64,000 nt of DNA from Nocardioides lianchengensis (GCF_900101465.1 NZ_FMZM01000001.1:248001-312000); one strand, 5' to 3'. Shown: positions 14,533 to 22,605, numbered from the stretch's first letter. Made by a program: numbers and translations. The notes: generated from the letters alone by a model not told the origin.

Positions 14533-16950
14533 ATGAGCACCCCCTCCCTTCCTGGTTTCGAGCACCTCACGTCCGCGCCGCCGCCCGAGCCGCGCACGAC
14601 CCGCAGCGGCCCCAGTCGCGAGGAGCTGCTCGAGGGGCTGAACGACCCTCAACGCGCCGCCGTGGTCCACGAGGGGGCGCCGCTGCTGGTGGTCGCGGGG
14701 GCGGGGTCGGGGAAGACCCGGGTGCTGACGCGGCGGATCGCCTGGCTGATCCAGGAGCGCAAGGCGCACCCGGGGTCGATCCTGGCGATCACCTTCACCA
14801 ACAAGGCCGCGGCCGAGATGAAGGAGCGGGTCGAGGACCTGGTCGGCAAGCGCGCGCGGATCATGTGGGTCAGCACCTTCCACTCCGCGTGCGTCCGGAT
14901 CCTGCGCAAGGAGATCGACCGTTTCGGGTTCAAGTCCAGCTTCTCGATCTACGACGCCGCCGACCAGAAGCGGCTGATGACGCTGGTGCTCAAGGACCTG
15001 GACCTCGACCCGAAGCAGTACCAGCCGGGACCTGTCCTGCACTGGGTGTCGAACCACAAGAACGAGCTGCGCGACGCCGAGGAGGCGGCCAAGGACGCCC
15101 GCAACAAGCTCGAGGAGCAGTACGCCGCGGCGTACTCGCTCTACCAACGGCGGCTGACCGAGGCCAACGCGCTCGACTTCGACGACCTGATCATGCTGAC
15201 CGTCCACCTCTTCCAGTCGTTCCCCGACGTGCGCGAGGTCTACCGGAGGCGGTTCCGGCACGTCCTGGTCGACGAGTACCAGGACACCAACCACGCCCAG
15301 TACGCCCTCATCCACCAGCTCTGCGCCGAGCAGATGGAGGAGGTCCCGGAGCACAGCGGGGGCGAGCGGGTCGAGCCGGCGGAGCTGATGGTGGTCGGCG
15401 ACGCCGACCAGTCGATCTACGCGTTCCGCGGGGCCAACATCCGCAACATCCTCGACTTCGAGCAGGACTTCCCGAACGCGACCTCGATTCTGCTGGAGCA
15501 GAACTACCGCTCCACGCAGACCATCCTCACCGCCGCCAACTCCGTCATCGGCCACAACAAGGGCCGCAAGGAGAAGCGCCTGTGGTCCGAGGCCGGCGAC
15601 GGCGAGCGGATCGTCGGGTACGTCGCCGACGACGAGCACGACGAGGCCCGCTTCGTGTCGGATGAGATCGACCAGCTGACCGACGCCGGCACCAAGGCGT
15701 CCGACGTCGCGATCTTCTACCGCACCAACGCCCAGTCCCGGGTGTTCGAGGAGATCTTCATCCGCACCGGCCAGCCCTACAAGGTGGTCGGCGGGGTCCG
15801 GTTCTACGAGCGGCGCGAGGTCCGCGACGCCCTGGCCTACCTGCGGATGCTGGCCAACCCCGACGACCAGGTCTCGCTGCGGCGAATCCTCAACACCCCC
15901 AAGCGCGGCATCGGCGACCGGGCGGTCGCGTGCGTGACGGTGCTGGCCGAGCGCGACCGGCTGACCTTCTGGGAGGCACTGCGCCGGGCCGACCAGGCTC
16001 CGGGCCTGGCGACCCGCTCGCTCACCAACATCCGCGGCTTCGTCGGCCTGGTCGAGGAGCTGCAGTCGATGGTCGAGGCGGGGGAGCGAGCCGACGTGGT
16101 CCTCGAGACCGTGCTGGCCCGGTCCGGCTATCTCACCGAGCTGGAGGAGTCCGACGACCCCCAGGACGCGACCCGGCTGGAGAACCTCGCCGAGCTGGTG
16201 GCCGTGGCCCGCGAGTTCAGCGACGACCCGGTCGCCGGCCCGTCGGCCGACCCCGCCGACGTCGACGCCGGCACGGTCGCGCCCGGCCTCACCGACTTCC
16301 TGGAGCGGGTCGCGCTGGTCGCCGACACCGACCAGATCCCCGAGACCGACGCCGGGGTGGTCACCCTGATGACGCTCCACACCGCCAAGGGCCTGGAGTT
16401 CCCGGTCGTCTTCCTGACCGGCCTCGAGGACGGCGTCTTCCCGCACGCCCGCTCGCTGGGCGACCAGCCCGAGCTCGAGGAGGAACGACGCCTCGCGTAC
16501 GTCGGCGTCACTCGGGCCCGCGAGCGCCTCTACATCTCCCGGGCCGTGGTCCGCTCCGCCTGGGGCGCGCCGTCCCACAACCCGGCCTCGCGGTTCCTCG
16601 ACGAGCTGCCGGTCGACCTGGTCGACTGGCGCCGGACCGAGGCCGCCCAGACCCGCTGGGGCCGGCCCGACCTGGCCAGCGGCTCCCCGGCCCGGATGGG
16701 GGAGCCCACCGCCGCCGGACGCCGCAACTTCTCCTCGGCCGCCGCCCGCGCCGACGCAGCGCGGAAGGCCAAGCCGGCCCGCGAGGTCCCGTCCCTGGAG
16801 CCGGGAGACCGGGTCCAGCACGACACCTTCGGCCTCGGCACGGTGGTCGCGGTCGAGGGGGCAGCCGACAAGGCGGTCGCGTCGATCGACTTCGGGACCG
16901 AGGGCGTCAAGCGGTTGCTGCTGCGGTACGCCCCGGTGGAGAAGCTGTAG
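14533..16950 (+). CDS. uvrD1: UvrD/PcrA-type ATP-dependent DNA helicase (UvrD1)
   Basis: Superfamily 1A 3'-5' helicase for nucleotide-excision repair and replication-conflict resolution, 805 aa. Motifs in order: Q-like NDPQRAAV, Walker A AGAGSGKT, Ia TFTNKAAAEM, II VDEYQDT, III GDADQSIYAFRGA, IV EQNYRST, V TLHTAKGLEF, VI YVGVTRARERLY. The C-terminus is a Tudor-like fold (LEPGDRVQHDTFGLGTVVAVEG). Placement immediately before an M23 peptidase and sucCD matches what I recall of M. tuberculosis uvrD1, favouring that orthology. Cys467 lies in GDRAVACV of the 2B domain. Confidence 0.95.
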   Translation: MSTPSLPGFEHLTSAPPPEPRTTRSGPSREELLEGLNDPQRAAVVHEGAPLLVVAGAGSGKTRVLTRRIAWLIQERKAHPGSILAITFTNKAAAEMKERVEDLVGKRARIMWVSTFHSACVRILRKEIDRFGFKSSFSIYDAADQKRLMTLVLKDLDLDPKQYQPGPVLHWVSNHKNELRDAEEAAKDARNKLEEQYAAAYSLYQRRLTEANALDFDDLIMLTVHLFQSFPDVREVYRRRFRHVLVDEYQDTNHAQYALIHQLCAEQMEEVPEHSGGERVEPAELMVVGDADQSIYAFRGANIRNILDFEQDFPNATSILLEQNYRSTQTILTAANSVIGHNKGRKEKRLWSEAGDGERIVGYVADDEHDEARFVSDEIDQLTDAGTKASDVAIFYRTNAQSRVFEEIFIRTGQPYKVVGGVRFYERREVRDALAYLRMLANPDDQVSLRRILNTPKRGIGDRAVACVTVLAERDRLTFWEALRRADQAPGLATRSLTNIRGFVGLVEELQSMVEAGERADVVLETVLARSGYLTELEESDDPQDATRLENLAELVAVAREFSDDPVAGPSADPADVDAGTVAPGLTDFLERVALVADTDQIPETDAGVVTLMTLHTAKGLEFPVVFLTGLEDGVFPHARSLGDQPELEEERRLAYVGVTRARERLYISRAVVRSAWGAPSHNPASRFLDELPVDLVDWRRTEAAQTRWGRPDLASGSPARMGEPTAAGRRNFSSAAARADAARKAKPAREVPSLEPGDRVQHDTFGLGTVVAVEGAADKAVASIDFGTEGVKRLLLRYAPVEKL

Positions 16951-16967
16951 AGCGAGCGAAGCGAGTT

Positions 16968-16982
16968 CCATCAGCTTGATGG
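16968..16982 (+). terminator. Short hairpin after the helicase gene
   Basis: CCATCA-GCT-TGATGG, a perfect 6-bp stem 17 bp past the uvrD stop. It is weak and has no T-run, but it is the only compact hairpin before the repeat cluster begins. Confidence 0.4.
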
Positions 16983-17033
16983 GTGGTCGAGCGAGCCGCG
17001 CGACTGAGGGACGAAGTCGCGACCGGCGTGTCG
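16982..17033 (+). repeat. REP-like hairpin repeat, copy A
   Basis: A 52-bp element identical to copy B at 17063. It reads GGTGGTCGAG, an arm ending CGCGACT, loop GAGGGACGA, the complementary arm AGTCGCG, then CGGCGTGTCG. The arms pair into a long imperfect hairpin. Confidence 0.85.
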
Positions 17034-17062
17034 GTCAGGGACGCGCCAGCGGCGCTGACGTT

Positions 17063-17120
17063 GGTGGTCGAGCGAGCCGCGCGACTGAGGGACGAAGTCG
17101 CGACCGGCGTGTCGAGACCC
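17063..17120 (+). repeat. REP-like hairpin repeat, copy B
   Basis: Same 52 bases as copy A, with the fuller terminus GTCGAGACCC that completes the family's end signature (GGTCGAG at one end, GAGACC at the other). It lies 29 bp from copy A, in the same orientation. Confidence 0.85.
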
Positions 17121-17205
17121 TGATCCAGCTCTCGCGGTCACGGTCGTGACAGGTCGACCCGGTGACGACCAGCGAGCGGGAGAACCTGATACCGAAACCT
17201 CGGGG

Positions 17206-17252
17206 GGTCTCGATACGCCCGACTCGTTCCTCGCCGGGCTACTCGACCAGCG
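17206..17252 (-). repeat. REP-like hairpin repeat, copy D (inverted)
   Basis: Inverted family member: on the minus strand it begins GCTGGTCGAGTAG and ends GTATCGAGACC, with arms GCCCG and CGGGC around a loop rich in GAGGAACGA. Ends are shared with copies A-C but the arm sequence differs with pairing kept. Confidence 0.75.
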
Positions 17253-17271
17253 AGGTACGCGAGACCGGATG

Positions 17272-17322
17272 GGTCTCGATTCGCGGCTTCGCAGGCTCAG
17301 CCGCGGACGCTACTCGACCACC
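17272..17322 (-). repeat. REP-like hairpin repeat, copy E (inverted)
   Basis: Minus-strand element from GGTGGTCGAGTAG to ATCGAGACC, with arms CGCGGCT and AGCCGCG around GAGCCTGCGA. Together with copies A, B and D it fills most of the 400-bp gap between the helicase and peptidase genes. Nothing else is seen in that gap except the terminal hairpins. Confidence 0.75.
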
Positions 17323-17325
17323 GAT

Positions 17326-17362
17326 GTGACTCTCTGATCTGCTCCGCAGATCAGGGAGTCAC
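17326..17362. terminator. Long hairpin terminator at the end of the M23 peptidase gene
   Basis: Two 17-bp arms (GTGACTCTCTGATCTGC and GCAGATCAGGGAGTCAC) with one G-U pair and a 3-nt loop. It covers the last codons and the stop of the peptidase gene (minus strand). There is no T-run, as is usual for high-GC terminators. It could stop transcription from both sides. Confidence 0.75.
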
Positions 17363-18415
17363 CCCGTTGACGACCATCGCGGAGTACGGGTCGACCGGGT
17401 CGCCCGCGCCGGGGCGGACCTCGAGGTGGAGGTGGGGGCCGGTGACGTTGCCGGTCGAGCCGACGGTGCCGAGGTGCTCGCCCGCACGGACGACGTCGCC
17501 GACGTTGACGTCGATCGTCGTCTGGTGGCAGTACCAGAGCTCGGTGCCGTCCTCGAGGGTCACGACGGTCTTGTTGCCGTAGGCGCCGTCGTAGCCGGTC
17601 TCGGTCACCGTGCCGTTGGCGACGGCGTTGATCGGGGTGCCGGTCGGCGCCGCGAAGTCGAGGCCGGTGTGGTAGCTCGACCAGAGGCCGTACTCACCGA
17701 AGCGGGCCGTGAGGCGGTAGCCGCTGAGCGGCAGCACCCACTTGTTCTCCTCAAGGACCGCAGCGAACTTGCCGGCCTCCTTGGCGAGGCTCTGCAGCGC
17801 GCCCGTGTGGGCCTCGTACTGCTTCTCGACGGCCGCCTGGAGCTCCTGGTCGGCCGCGTCTGCGAGTGCGTCGCGTCGGTTGTCGCGGCTGACGACCTGG
17901 CGGCGCTTGTCCTTCATCAGGTTGACGGTGGAGCCGGCGCTGGCGCCGCTGAGGGCGCTGGCCTGGCTCAGGCGGGGCGGCTCGCCGACCCCGGCACCCG
18001 GGCCGCCTGCGAGGACGGCGCCGCCGGCCGAGACGGCCAGGGCGGCGATGCCGACGAGGACCGGCACCGACGGCAGCCCGCGGAACAGGGGGCCGCGGTT
18101 GCCGACGTGCTTGACGGCCTTGCGCTTGCCCGGGGCGGTCACGAGCGGCAGCGAGGCGGTGGTGTCGCTGTGGAGGGGGGTCGTCACGTCCGAGCGGACG
18201 TACGACGGCGTCGGCTCCGGCTCGGCGAAGAGGGCGGGCTCCGCGGCGACGACCGGCTCGACGAAGAGGGCCCGCTCGGGCACGACCGGCATGGCCGGCG
18301 GCGTCTCGGGTACTACAGGGCGAGCGACGCGACGCCCGACGTACGTCGACGGAGTCTCCTGGGTCTCCGAGGGTCCACGACGTGAGCCGCGGTATTCCGC
18401 TCGGTGGTTACCCAT
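17351..18415 (-). CDS. M23-family (LytM-type) peptidoglycan endopeptidase
   Basis: Membrane-anchored zinc metallopeptidase of 354 aa that cleaves peptide cross-links in peptidoglycan. A long disordered cytosolic N-terminus (about 120 residues, Pro/Glu/Thr-rich) precedes one membrane helix (VPVLVGIAALAVSAGGAVLAG), a charged helical stalk, and the LytM domain with zinc ligands His249 and Asp253 (YHTGLDF) and His330 in GPHLHLEV, His328 being the likely catalytic residue. The cytosolic tail is unusual and could receive a regulatory input (inference). It lies between uvrD and sucC as I recall for Rv0950c. I looked for a c-di-AMP riboswitch upstream and saw none. Confidence 0.9.
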   Translation of the reverse strand: MGNHRAEYRGSRRGPSETQETPSTYVGRRVARPVVPETPPAMPVVPERALFVEPVVAAEPALFAEPEPTPSYVRSDVTTPLHSDTTASLPLVTAPGKRKAVKHVGNRGPLFRGLPSVPVLVGIAALAVSAGGAVLAGGPGAGVGEPPRLSQASALSGASAGSTVNLMKDKRRQVVSRDNRRDALADAADQELQAAVEKQYEAHTGALQSLAKEAGKFAAVLEENKWVLPLSGYRLTARFGEYGLWSSYHTGLDFAAPTGTPINAVANGTVTETGYDGAYGNKTVVTLEDGTELWYCHQTTIDVNVGDVVRAGEHLGTVGSTGNVTGPHLHLEVRPGAGDPVDPYSAMVVNGVTP

Positions 18416-18611
18416 GGATCAAGTCGCTCCGGAGGTCTCGTTCGCGAGGTCGTGCAGAGGTGTGACAAGCGCCCCAGACTGTAACGGATGGCGTCGGCAG
18501 GCCGAAACCGGGCGCTGTCCGATTGTGCACGTTTCACTGCCCGGTCGTGATCGATTCGGGGATATTCGCAGGTCAGCCCGCCCGGACGTGGGCGCGTGTC
18601 AGGCTGACCAC

Positions 18612-18896
18612 ATGGCGCGCATCGTCCTGGGGGGACCGGGTCCCGGTCCCGAGGCGCTTGCCCGGGTCCTGCGCGACGCCGGGCACGAGGTCGTCCTGGC
18701 CGGCGGGTACGACGAGGCGGGCCTCGCCGCCGTCGTGCTGCAGGAGGACGCCGACCTCGTCGTGACGCTCGGCGGCCCGCTCGACGAGCTGCTGGTGGCT
18801 CTCGCTGACCGGGACGTCGCCGACGTGCCGGTCGTTGTCGCCGACCCGGCGGACCTCGCCGGGACGCTGCGCCGGGTGGCGGCGTACGACGGCTGA
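18612..18896 (+). CDS. Small protein resembling a degenerate B12-binding (MCM C-terminal-like) domain
   Basis: Protein of 94 aa: MARIVLGGPGPGPEALARVLRDAGHEVVLAG, then alternating helix-strand segments (EADLVVTLGGPLDELLVAL and VPVVVADP-like). The pattern follows the Rossmann-like cobalamin-binding module of methylmalonyl-CoA mutase but is shortened and lacks the DxHxxG histidine (GPGPGPE in its place), so it is unlikely to bind B12 in the base-off mode. No partner is obvious; sucCD begins 130 bp downstream. Function unknown, family assignment tentative. Confidence 0.6.
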   Translation: MARIVLGGPGPGPEALARVLRDAGHEVVLAGGYDEAGLAAVVLQEDADLVVTLGGPLDELLVALADRDVADVPVVVADPADLAGTLRRVAAYDG

Positions 18897-18929
18897 CGAC
18901 GGGATACCCAGCCCGCGTATGTCCTCCGT

Positions 18930-18965
18930 CACGTCGGCCCCCCGGCCCTTATCGGGGGCGACGTG
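18930..18965 (+). terminator. Hairpin between the small B12-like gene and sucC
   Basis: Arms beginning CACGTCG and ending CGACGTG, about 13 bp with two single-base bulges in a C-rich/G-rich stem around GCCCTTAT. It probably terminates the 94-aa gene upstream of the sucCD promoter. Confidence 0.55.
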
Positions 18966-18976
18966 ACAGGGCTATC

Positions 18977-19004
18977 GTCCCGTGGGATACGTCCCGTGGG
19001 ATAC
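18977..19004 (+). promoter_or_regulatory. Tandem 14-bp repeat upstream of sucC
   Basis: GTCCCGTGGGATAC occurs twice back to back, 25 bp before the sucC start. Each unit contains a GTCCC/GGGAT near-palindrome. A related GGGATACCC lies at 18901. These could be operator half-sites or part of the promoter. Confidence 0.5.
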
Positions 19005-19028
19005 CCGCGACTAGAGACTGGTGGATCA

Positions 19029-20195
19029 GTGGACCTGATGGAGTACCAGGCGAAGGAGCTCTTCGCCAAGCATGGTGTGGCAACGACTCTGGGTGTCGTC
19101 GTCGAGACCGCCGAGGCCGCCAAGGCCGCTGCCGAGCAGATCGGCGGCGTGACCGTCATCAAGGCGCAGGTCAAGGCCGGCGGCCGCGGCAAGGCCGGCG
19201 GCGTGAAGCTCGCCAAGACCCCCGACGAGGCCTTCGAGCACGCGACGAACATCCTCGCCCTCGAGATCAAGGACCTGCCGGTCAACCGCGTGCTCGTCAC
19301 GCCCGCGACCCCGCCGGAGGAGGAGTACTACTTCTCGTTCCTGCTCGACCGCGCGAACCGCCAGTACCTCTGCATCGCCAGCGTCGAGGGCGGTGTCGAG
19401 ATCGAGGAGGTCGCGAAGACCAACCCCGACGCCGTCAAGCAGATCCCGATCGACCCGGGTGCCGGTGTCGACGAGGCCAAGGCACGCGAGATCGCGACCG
19501 AGGCCGCGTTCCCCGAGGCCGTCTTCGAGCAGGCCGTGGCGATGATCCAGTCGCTCTACACGGTCTTCGTCGAGGAGGACGCCACGCTGGTCGAGGTCAA
19601 CCCGCTCGCGCGGCTGGCCGGCGACAAGCTGGAGGCCCTCGACGGCAAGGTCTCGCTCGACGAGAACGCGTCCGAGGTGCGGCACCCCGAGCACGAGGCG
19701 TTCGAGATCAAGGACGAGACGGACCCGCTCGAGGCCAAGGCCAAGGACAAGGGGCTCAACTACGTCAAGCTCGACGGCCAGGTCGGCATCATCGGCAACG
19801 GCGCGGGCCTGGTCATGTCGACCCTCGACGTCGTCGCGTACGCCGGCGAGGCGCACGGTGGGGTCAAGCCCGCCAACTTCCTCGACATCGGTGGCGGCGC
19901 GAACGCCCAGGTGATGGCCGACGGCCTCGACGTGATCCTGAACGACGCGCAGGTCAAGAGCGTGTTCGTGAACGTCTTCGGCGGCATCACCGCCTGCGAC
20001 GAGGTCGCGAACGGCATCAAGGGCGCCCTGGAGATCCTGGGCGCCGAGGCGACCAAGCCGCTCGTCGTACGCCTGGACGGGAACAACGTGGAGGAGGGCC
20101 GTCGGATCCTCGACGAGCTCAACCACCCGCTGGTCACCCAGGTCGACACGATGGACGGCGCGGCCGACAAGGCCGCCGAGCTGGCGAACGCCTGA
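19029..20195 (+). CDS. sucC: Succinyl-CoA synthetase beta subunit (ADP-forming)
   Basis: ATP-grasp subunit of succinate-CoA ligase in the TCA cycle, 388 aa, the usual length. It opens [17 protein letters not shown], carries the nucleotide-binding [19 protein letters not shown], the metal-binding VEVNPLARL and the closing [14 protein letters not shown]. The start GTG at 19029 gives the canonical N-terminus; ATG three codons on is possible. sucD follows 18 bp later. Two 14-bp repeats sit just upstream and may regulate the operon. The pathway link is with mutAB, which also makes succinyl-CoA. Confidence 0.97.
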   Translation: MDLMEYQAKELFAKHGVATTLGVVVETAEAAKAAAEQIGGVTVIKAQVKAGGRGKAGGVKLAKTPDEAFEHATNILALEIKDLPVNRVLVTPATPPEEEYYFSFLLDRANRQYLCIASVEGGVEIEEVAKTNPDAVKQIPIDPGAGVDEAKAREIATEAAFPEAVFEQAVAMIQSLYTVFVEEDATLVEVNPLARLAGDKLEALDGKVSLDENASEVRHPEHEAFEIKDETDPLEAKAKDKGLNYVKLDGQVGIIGNGAGLVMSTLDVVAYAGEAHGGVKPANFLDIGGGANAQVMADGLDVILNDAQVKSVFVNVFGGITACDEVANGIKGALEILGAEATKPLVVRLDGNNVEEGRRILDELNHPLVTQVDTMDGAADKAAELANA

Positions 20196-20213
20196 GATAG
20201 AGAGCAGAGAACA

Positions 20214-21095
20214 GTGAGCATCTACCTCAACAAGGACTCCAAGATCATCGTCCAGGGCATCACGGGCGGCATGGGCTCCAAGCACACCACCCTGATGATC
20301 CAGTCCGGCAGCAACATCGTCGGCGGTGTCAACGCCCGCAAGGCCGGCACCACGGTCGAGCTCGCCGGGACCACGCAGCCGGTGTTCGGCACCGTGGCCG
20401 AGGCGATCAAGGAGACCGGCGCCGACGTGTCGGTCGTCTTCGTGCCGCCGGCGTTCACCAAGGACGCCTGCATCGAGGCCATCGACGCCGGCATCGGCCT
20501 GCTCGTGGTCATCACCGAGGGCGTGCCGGTGCAGGACACGGCCGAGGTCTGGTCCTACCTGCAGGGCAAGTCCACCCGGATGATCGGCCCGAACTGCCCC
20601 GGCATCATCACGCCGGGCGAGTCGCTGGCCGGCATCACGCCGCACACCATCGCGGGCACCGGCCCGGTCGGTCTCGTGTCGAAGTCCGGCACGCTGACCT
20701 ACCAGATGATGTACGAGCTGCGGGACTTCGGCTTCTCGACCGCCATCGGCATCGGCGGCGACCCGATCGTCGGGACCACCCACATCGACGCTCTCGCGGC
20801 GTTCGAGGCGGACCCCGACACCAAGGCGATCGTGATGATCGGCGAGATCGGCGGCGACGCAGAGGAGCGGGCGGCGGCCTACATCAAGGACAACGTCACC
20901 AAGCCGGTCGTCGGCTATGTCGCGGGCTTCACCGCCCCCGAGGGCAAGACGATGGGCCACGCCGGGGCGATCGTGTCGGGCTCCTCCGGCACCGCGCAGG
21001 CGAAGAAGGAGGCCCTCGAGGCCGTCGGCGTGAAGGTCGGCAAGACGCCGTCCGAGACCGCCGCGCTGATGCGGGAGATCCTGCAGAGCCTCTGA
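20214..21095 (+). CDS. sucD: Succinyl-CoA synthetase alpha subunit
   Basis: CoA-binding, phosphohistidine-bearing subunit, 293 aa. The CoA-binding [11 protein letters not shown] is at residues 16-26, [13 protein letters not shown] in the middle, and the phosphorylated histidine His249 in [12 protein letters not shown]. The start is GTG at 20214, 18 bp after sucC, so the two are co-transcribed. A perfect 15-bp hairpin at 21114 closes the operon. Confidence 0.97.
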   Translation: MSIYLNKDSKIIVQGITGGMGSKHTTLMIQSGSNIVGGVNARKAGTTVELAGTTQPVFGTVAEAIKETGADVSVVFVPPAFTKDACIEAIDAGIGLLVVITEGVPVQDTAEVWSYLQGKSTRMIGPNCPGIITPGESLAGITPHTIAGTGPVGLVSKSGTLTYQMMYELRDFGFSTAIGIGGDPIVGTTHIDALAAFEADPDTKAIVMIGEIGGDAEERAAAYIKDNVTKPVVGYVAGFTAPEGKTMGHAGAIVSGSSGTAQAKKEALEAVGVKVGKTPSETAALMREILQSL

Positions 21096-21113
21096 TCCAT
21101 CAGCCGCAACACC

Positions 21114-21147
21114 GTGCGCCCCGAGCCTTCCGAGGCTCGGGGCGCAC
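21114..21147. terminator. Bidirectional hairpin terminator, sucD / anti-sigma-like gene
   Basis: Perfect 15-bp arms (GTGCGCCCCGAGCCT and its complement) around TCCG, located between two convergent genes. A stem this stable in a 67-bp gap is best read as a shared terminator. Confidence 0.85.
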
Positions 21148-21162
21148 GTGTCTCGAGCCGGA

Positions 21163-21969
21163 TCAGCGGCTGTTCTCCGCCTCCGAGAACACCTGCATCG
21201 CGTCGACCAGGTCGGCGACCCGCTCCTGCTCGATCGAGACCTGGGCGTCGTAGGGCACGGTGCCCAGGTCGGAGGTCAGCAGGACGGCGTTCCCGGTGCG
21301 AGCCACGACGAAGTAGTCGATCTCCTGCGCGAAGTCGTCGCCCGCTGCGACGTAGTCGGAGGAGAGGATGAACGCCTCGTCGGCGGGGAGGACAGAGTCG
21401 AGCAGCTGGTGGCTGATCGTGATGTCTCCTGCACCGGGCTGGGAGCCGCAGGACCTCACGGCATCGCGCAGCCGCTCGACGGCCTCGGCGGCGGTGGCGG
21501 CGTCGGGGTAGAGCGCCAGGGTGCGGTTGAGCTCGGGTTCGTCGGTGTTGGGAGCCCCGCGGCGGGTGGCGCCGGTGACATCGACTGTCTGCAGGTCCGC
21601 ATCGAAGGCGGTCTGGTCGCACAGCGTCAGCTGGGCGACACCCGGCTCCTCCGAGGTCTCGGCGCCGTCCGCCAGGCCCGCGGTGAGGGGGAGGTCGGCC
21701 GGAATCTCCTGCCGCCACGAGACCTGGGGTGCCTCGGTCGTCTGCGTGGCGACCGGCGGGCTGGGATCGTCGGTGCCCTGCTGGGTGATGATCGCGACCG
21801 GGGTCGCGATCACGACGAGCGCGGCGGCGACACCCCCGACCGCGGCCAGGGCGTTGTTGCGCCGGCGCATCCGGTCGCCGCGGCGGCGTACCTCGGAGGC
21901 GGGCAGGGGGTTCACGGTGGGTCCTTCGGTCCTGAAGCTCGAGAAGAGCTCGTCGTTGAGGTCAGGCAT
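21163..21969 (-). CDS. Single-pass membrane protein, putative ECF sigma partner (anti-sigma/sensor)
   Basis: Protein of 268 aa. A short cytosolic N-terminus (LNDELFSSFRTEG) and Arg-rich stretch (SEVRRRGDRMRRRNN) precede one membrane helix (residues 39-61), and an extracytoplasmic domain follows with conserved-looking LYPDAATAAEAVERLRDAVRSCG, similar in pattern to PknH-like/lipoprotein sensor domains. Its start overlaps the ECF sigma gene by 8 bp, the usual anti-sigma arrangement. The same order, sigma then Arg-rich then helix then sensor, is fused in one protein at 23426, which supports partnership. No zinc-finger HxxxCxxC motif is present, so any anti-sigma action would be atypical. Confidence 0.75.
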   Translation of the reverse strand: MPDLNDELFSSFRTEGPTVNPLPASEVRRRGDRMRRRNNALAAVGGVAAALVVIATPVAIITQQGTDDPSPPVATQTTEAPQVSWRQEIPADLPLTAGLADGAETSEEPGVAQLTLCDQTAFDADLQTVDVTGATRRGAPNTDEPELNRTLALYPDAATAAEAVERLRDAVRSCGSQPGAGDITISHQLLDSVLPADEAFILSSDYVAAGDDFAQEIDYFVVARTGNAVLLTSDLGTVPYDAQVSIEQERVADLVDAMQVFSEAENSR

Positions 21970-22480
21970 GACTGGCTCCCTCCTGGAGGCCTCCGTCGTT
22001 GAAGCGGTCGTCGGAGAGCAGCGCGGCGAGCGCGGCCCGGCCGCGGCTGAGCCGGGCCTTGATGGTGCCTTCGGGGACGCCGACCTCGCGGGCGACGTCG
22101 TGGACGGACATGTCGGCGATGTGGTGCAGCACCAGTGCCTGACGCTGCGCCTCCGGCAGCTGCTTGAGGGCCGTCACCAGGGCGACGTGACTCTCGCTCG
22201 GCGCCGGCGCCTGGGTGACGGCGCCAAGGGCGCGGTCCTCGGGCCGCCGGGCCCGGACGGTACGACGCCAGCGGCTCACCGCCAGGCGGTACGCCGTCGT
22301 CCGCACCCAGGCCTCCGGGTGGTCCGCTCGGTCGAGCTTGCGGCGGTGTGCCCAGGCGCGCACGAACGCCTCCTGCACGCACTCCTGCGCCTCGTCGCGG
22401 TTCCCGATCATGGCGTAGAGCTGGCCGACGATGCGGGTGAACGACGCGGTGTAGAAGGCGTCGAACTCGCGTTCGTCCAT
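21962..22480 (-). CDS. ECF RNA polymerase sigma factor (SigE family)
   Basis: Sigma-70 family ECF factor of 172 aa. Region 2 is FDAFYTASFTRIVGQLYAMIGNRDEAQECVQEAFVRAW; region 4 is LPEAQRQALVLHHIADMSVHDVAREVG ending GTIKARLSRGRAAL, a canonical helix-turn-helix. It overlaps the downstream membrane-protein gene by 8 bp. A GCAACC-N16-CGTATC sequence at 22530-22557 looks like an ECF promoter reading into this gene, which suggests autoregulation (inference). Divergent from the inositol phosphatase-like gene. Confidence 0.92.
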   Translation of the reverse strand: MDEREFDAFYTASFTRIVGQLYAMIGNRDEAQECVQEAFVRAWAHRRKLDRADHPEAWVRTTAYRLAVSRWRRTVRARRPEDRALGAVTQAPAPSESHVALVTALKQLPEAQRQALVLHHIADMSVHDVAREVGVPEGTIKARLSRGRAALAALLSDDRFNDGGLQEGASHA

Positions 22481-22529
22481 CTCCTCGTTCCCGTCTGCTG
22501 GGGGTTTCTCCGTGGTGCTTGTCGGAGTG

Positions 22530-22557
22530 GATACGCCCCACCGGGCAGCACGGTTGC
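22530..22557 (-). promoter_or_regulatory. Candidate ECF-type promoter for the sigma operon
   Basis: On the minus strand GCAACC (22552-22557) is followed after 16 bp by CGTATC (22530-22535). This matches the general AACC-N16-CGT form of ECF promoters. The -10 lies 49 bp before the sigma factor's ATG. Confidence 0.55.
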
Positions 22558-22605
22558 ATACGACGTGCCCGTCTAGACGTCACCCCGCGTCGGTAGGTTG
22601 GCCGG

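Noticed and set aside
17146-17152. GTGACAG half-site
   Set aside because: The second arm CTGTCAC is absent at the right distance, so it is not counted as a third operator. The same holds for GTGACAG at 18963.
17146-17337. 63-codon open frame in the uvrD-M23 gap
   Set aside because: It runs through two inverted REP-like elements and has no ribosome-binding site or family resemblance.
18416-18611. Possible c-di-AMP (ydaO) riboswitch before the M23 peptidase
   Set aside because: Actinobacterial wall peptidases often have one, but none of the conserved ydaO segments are visible in this 196-bp region.
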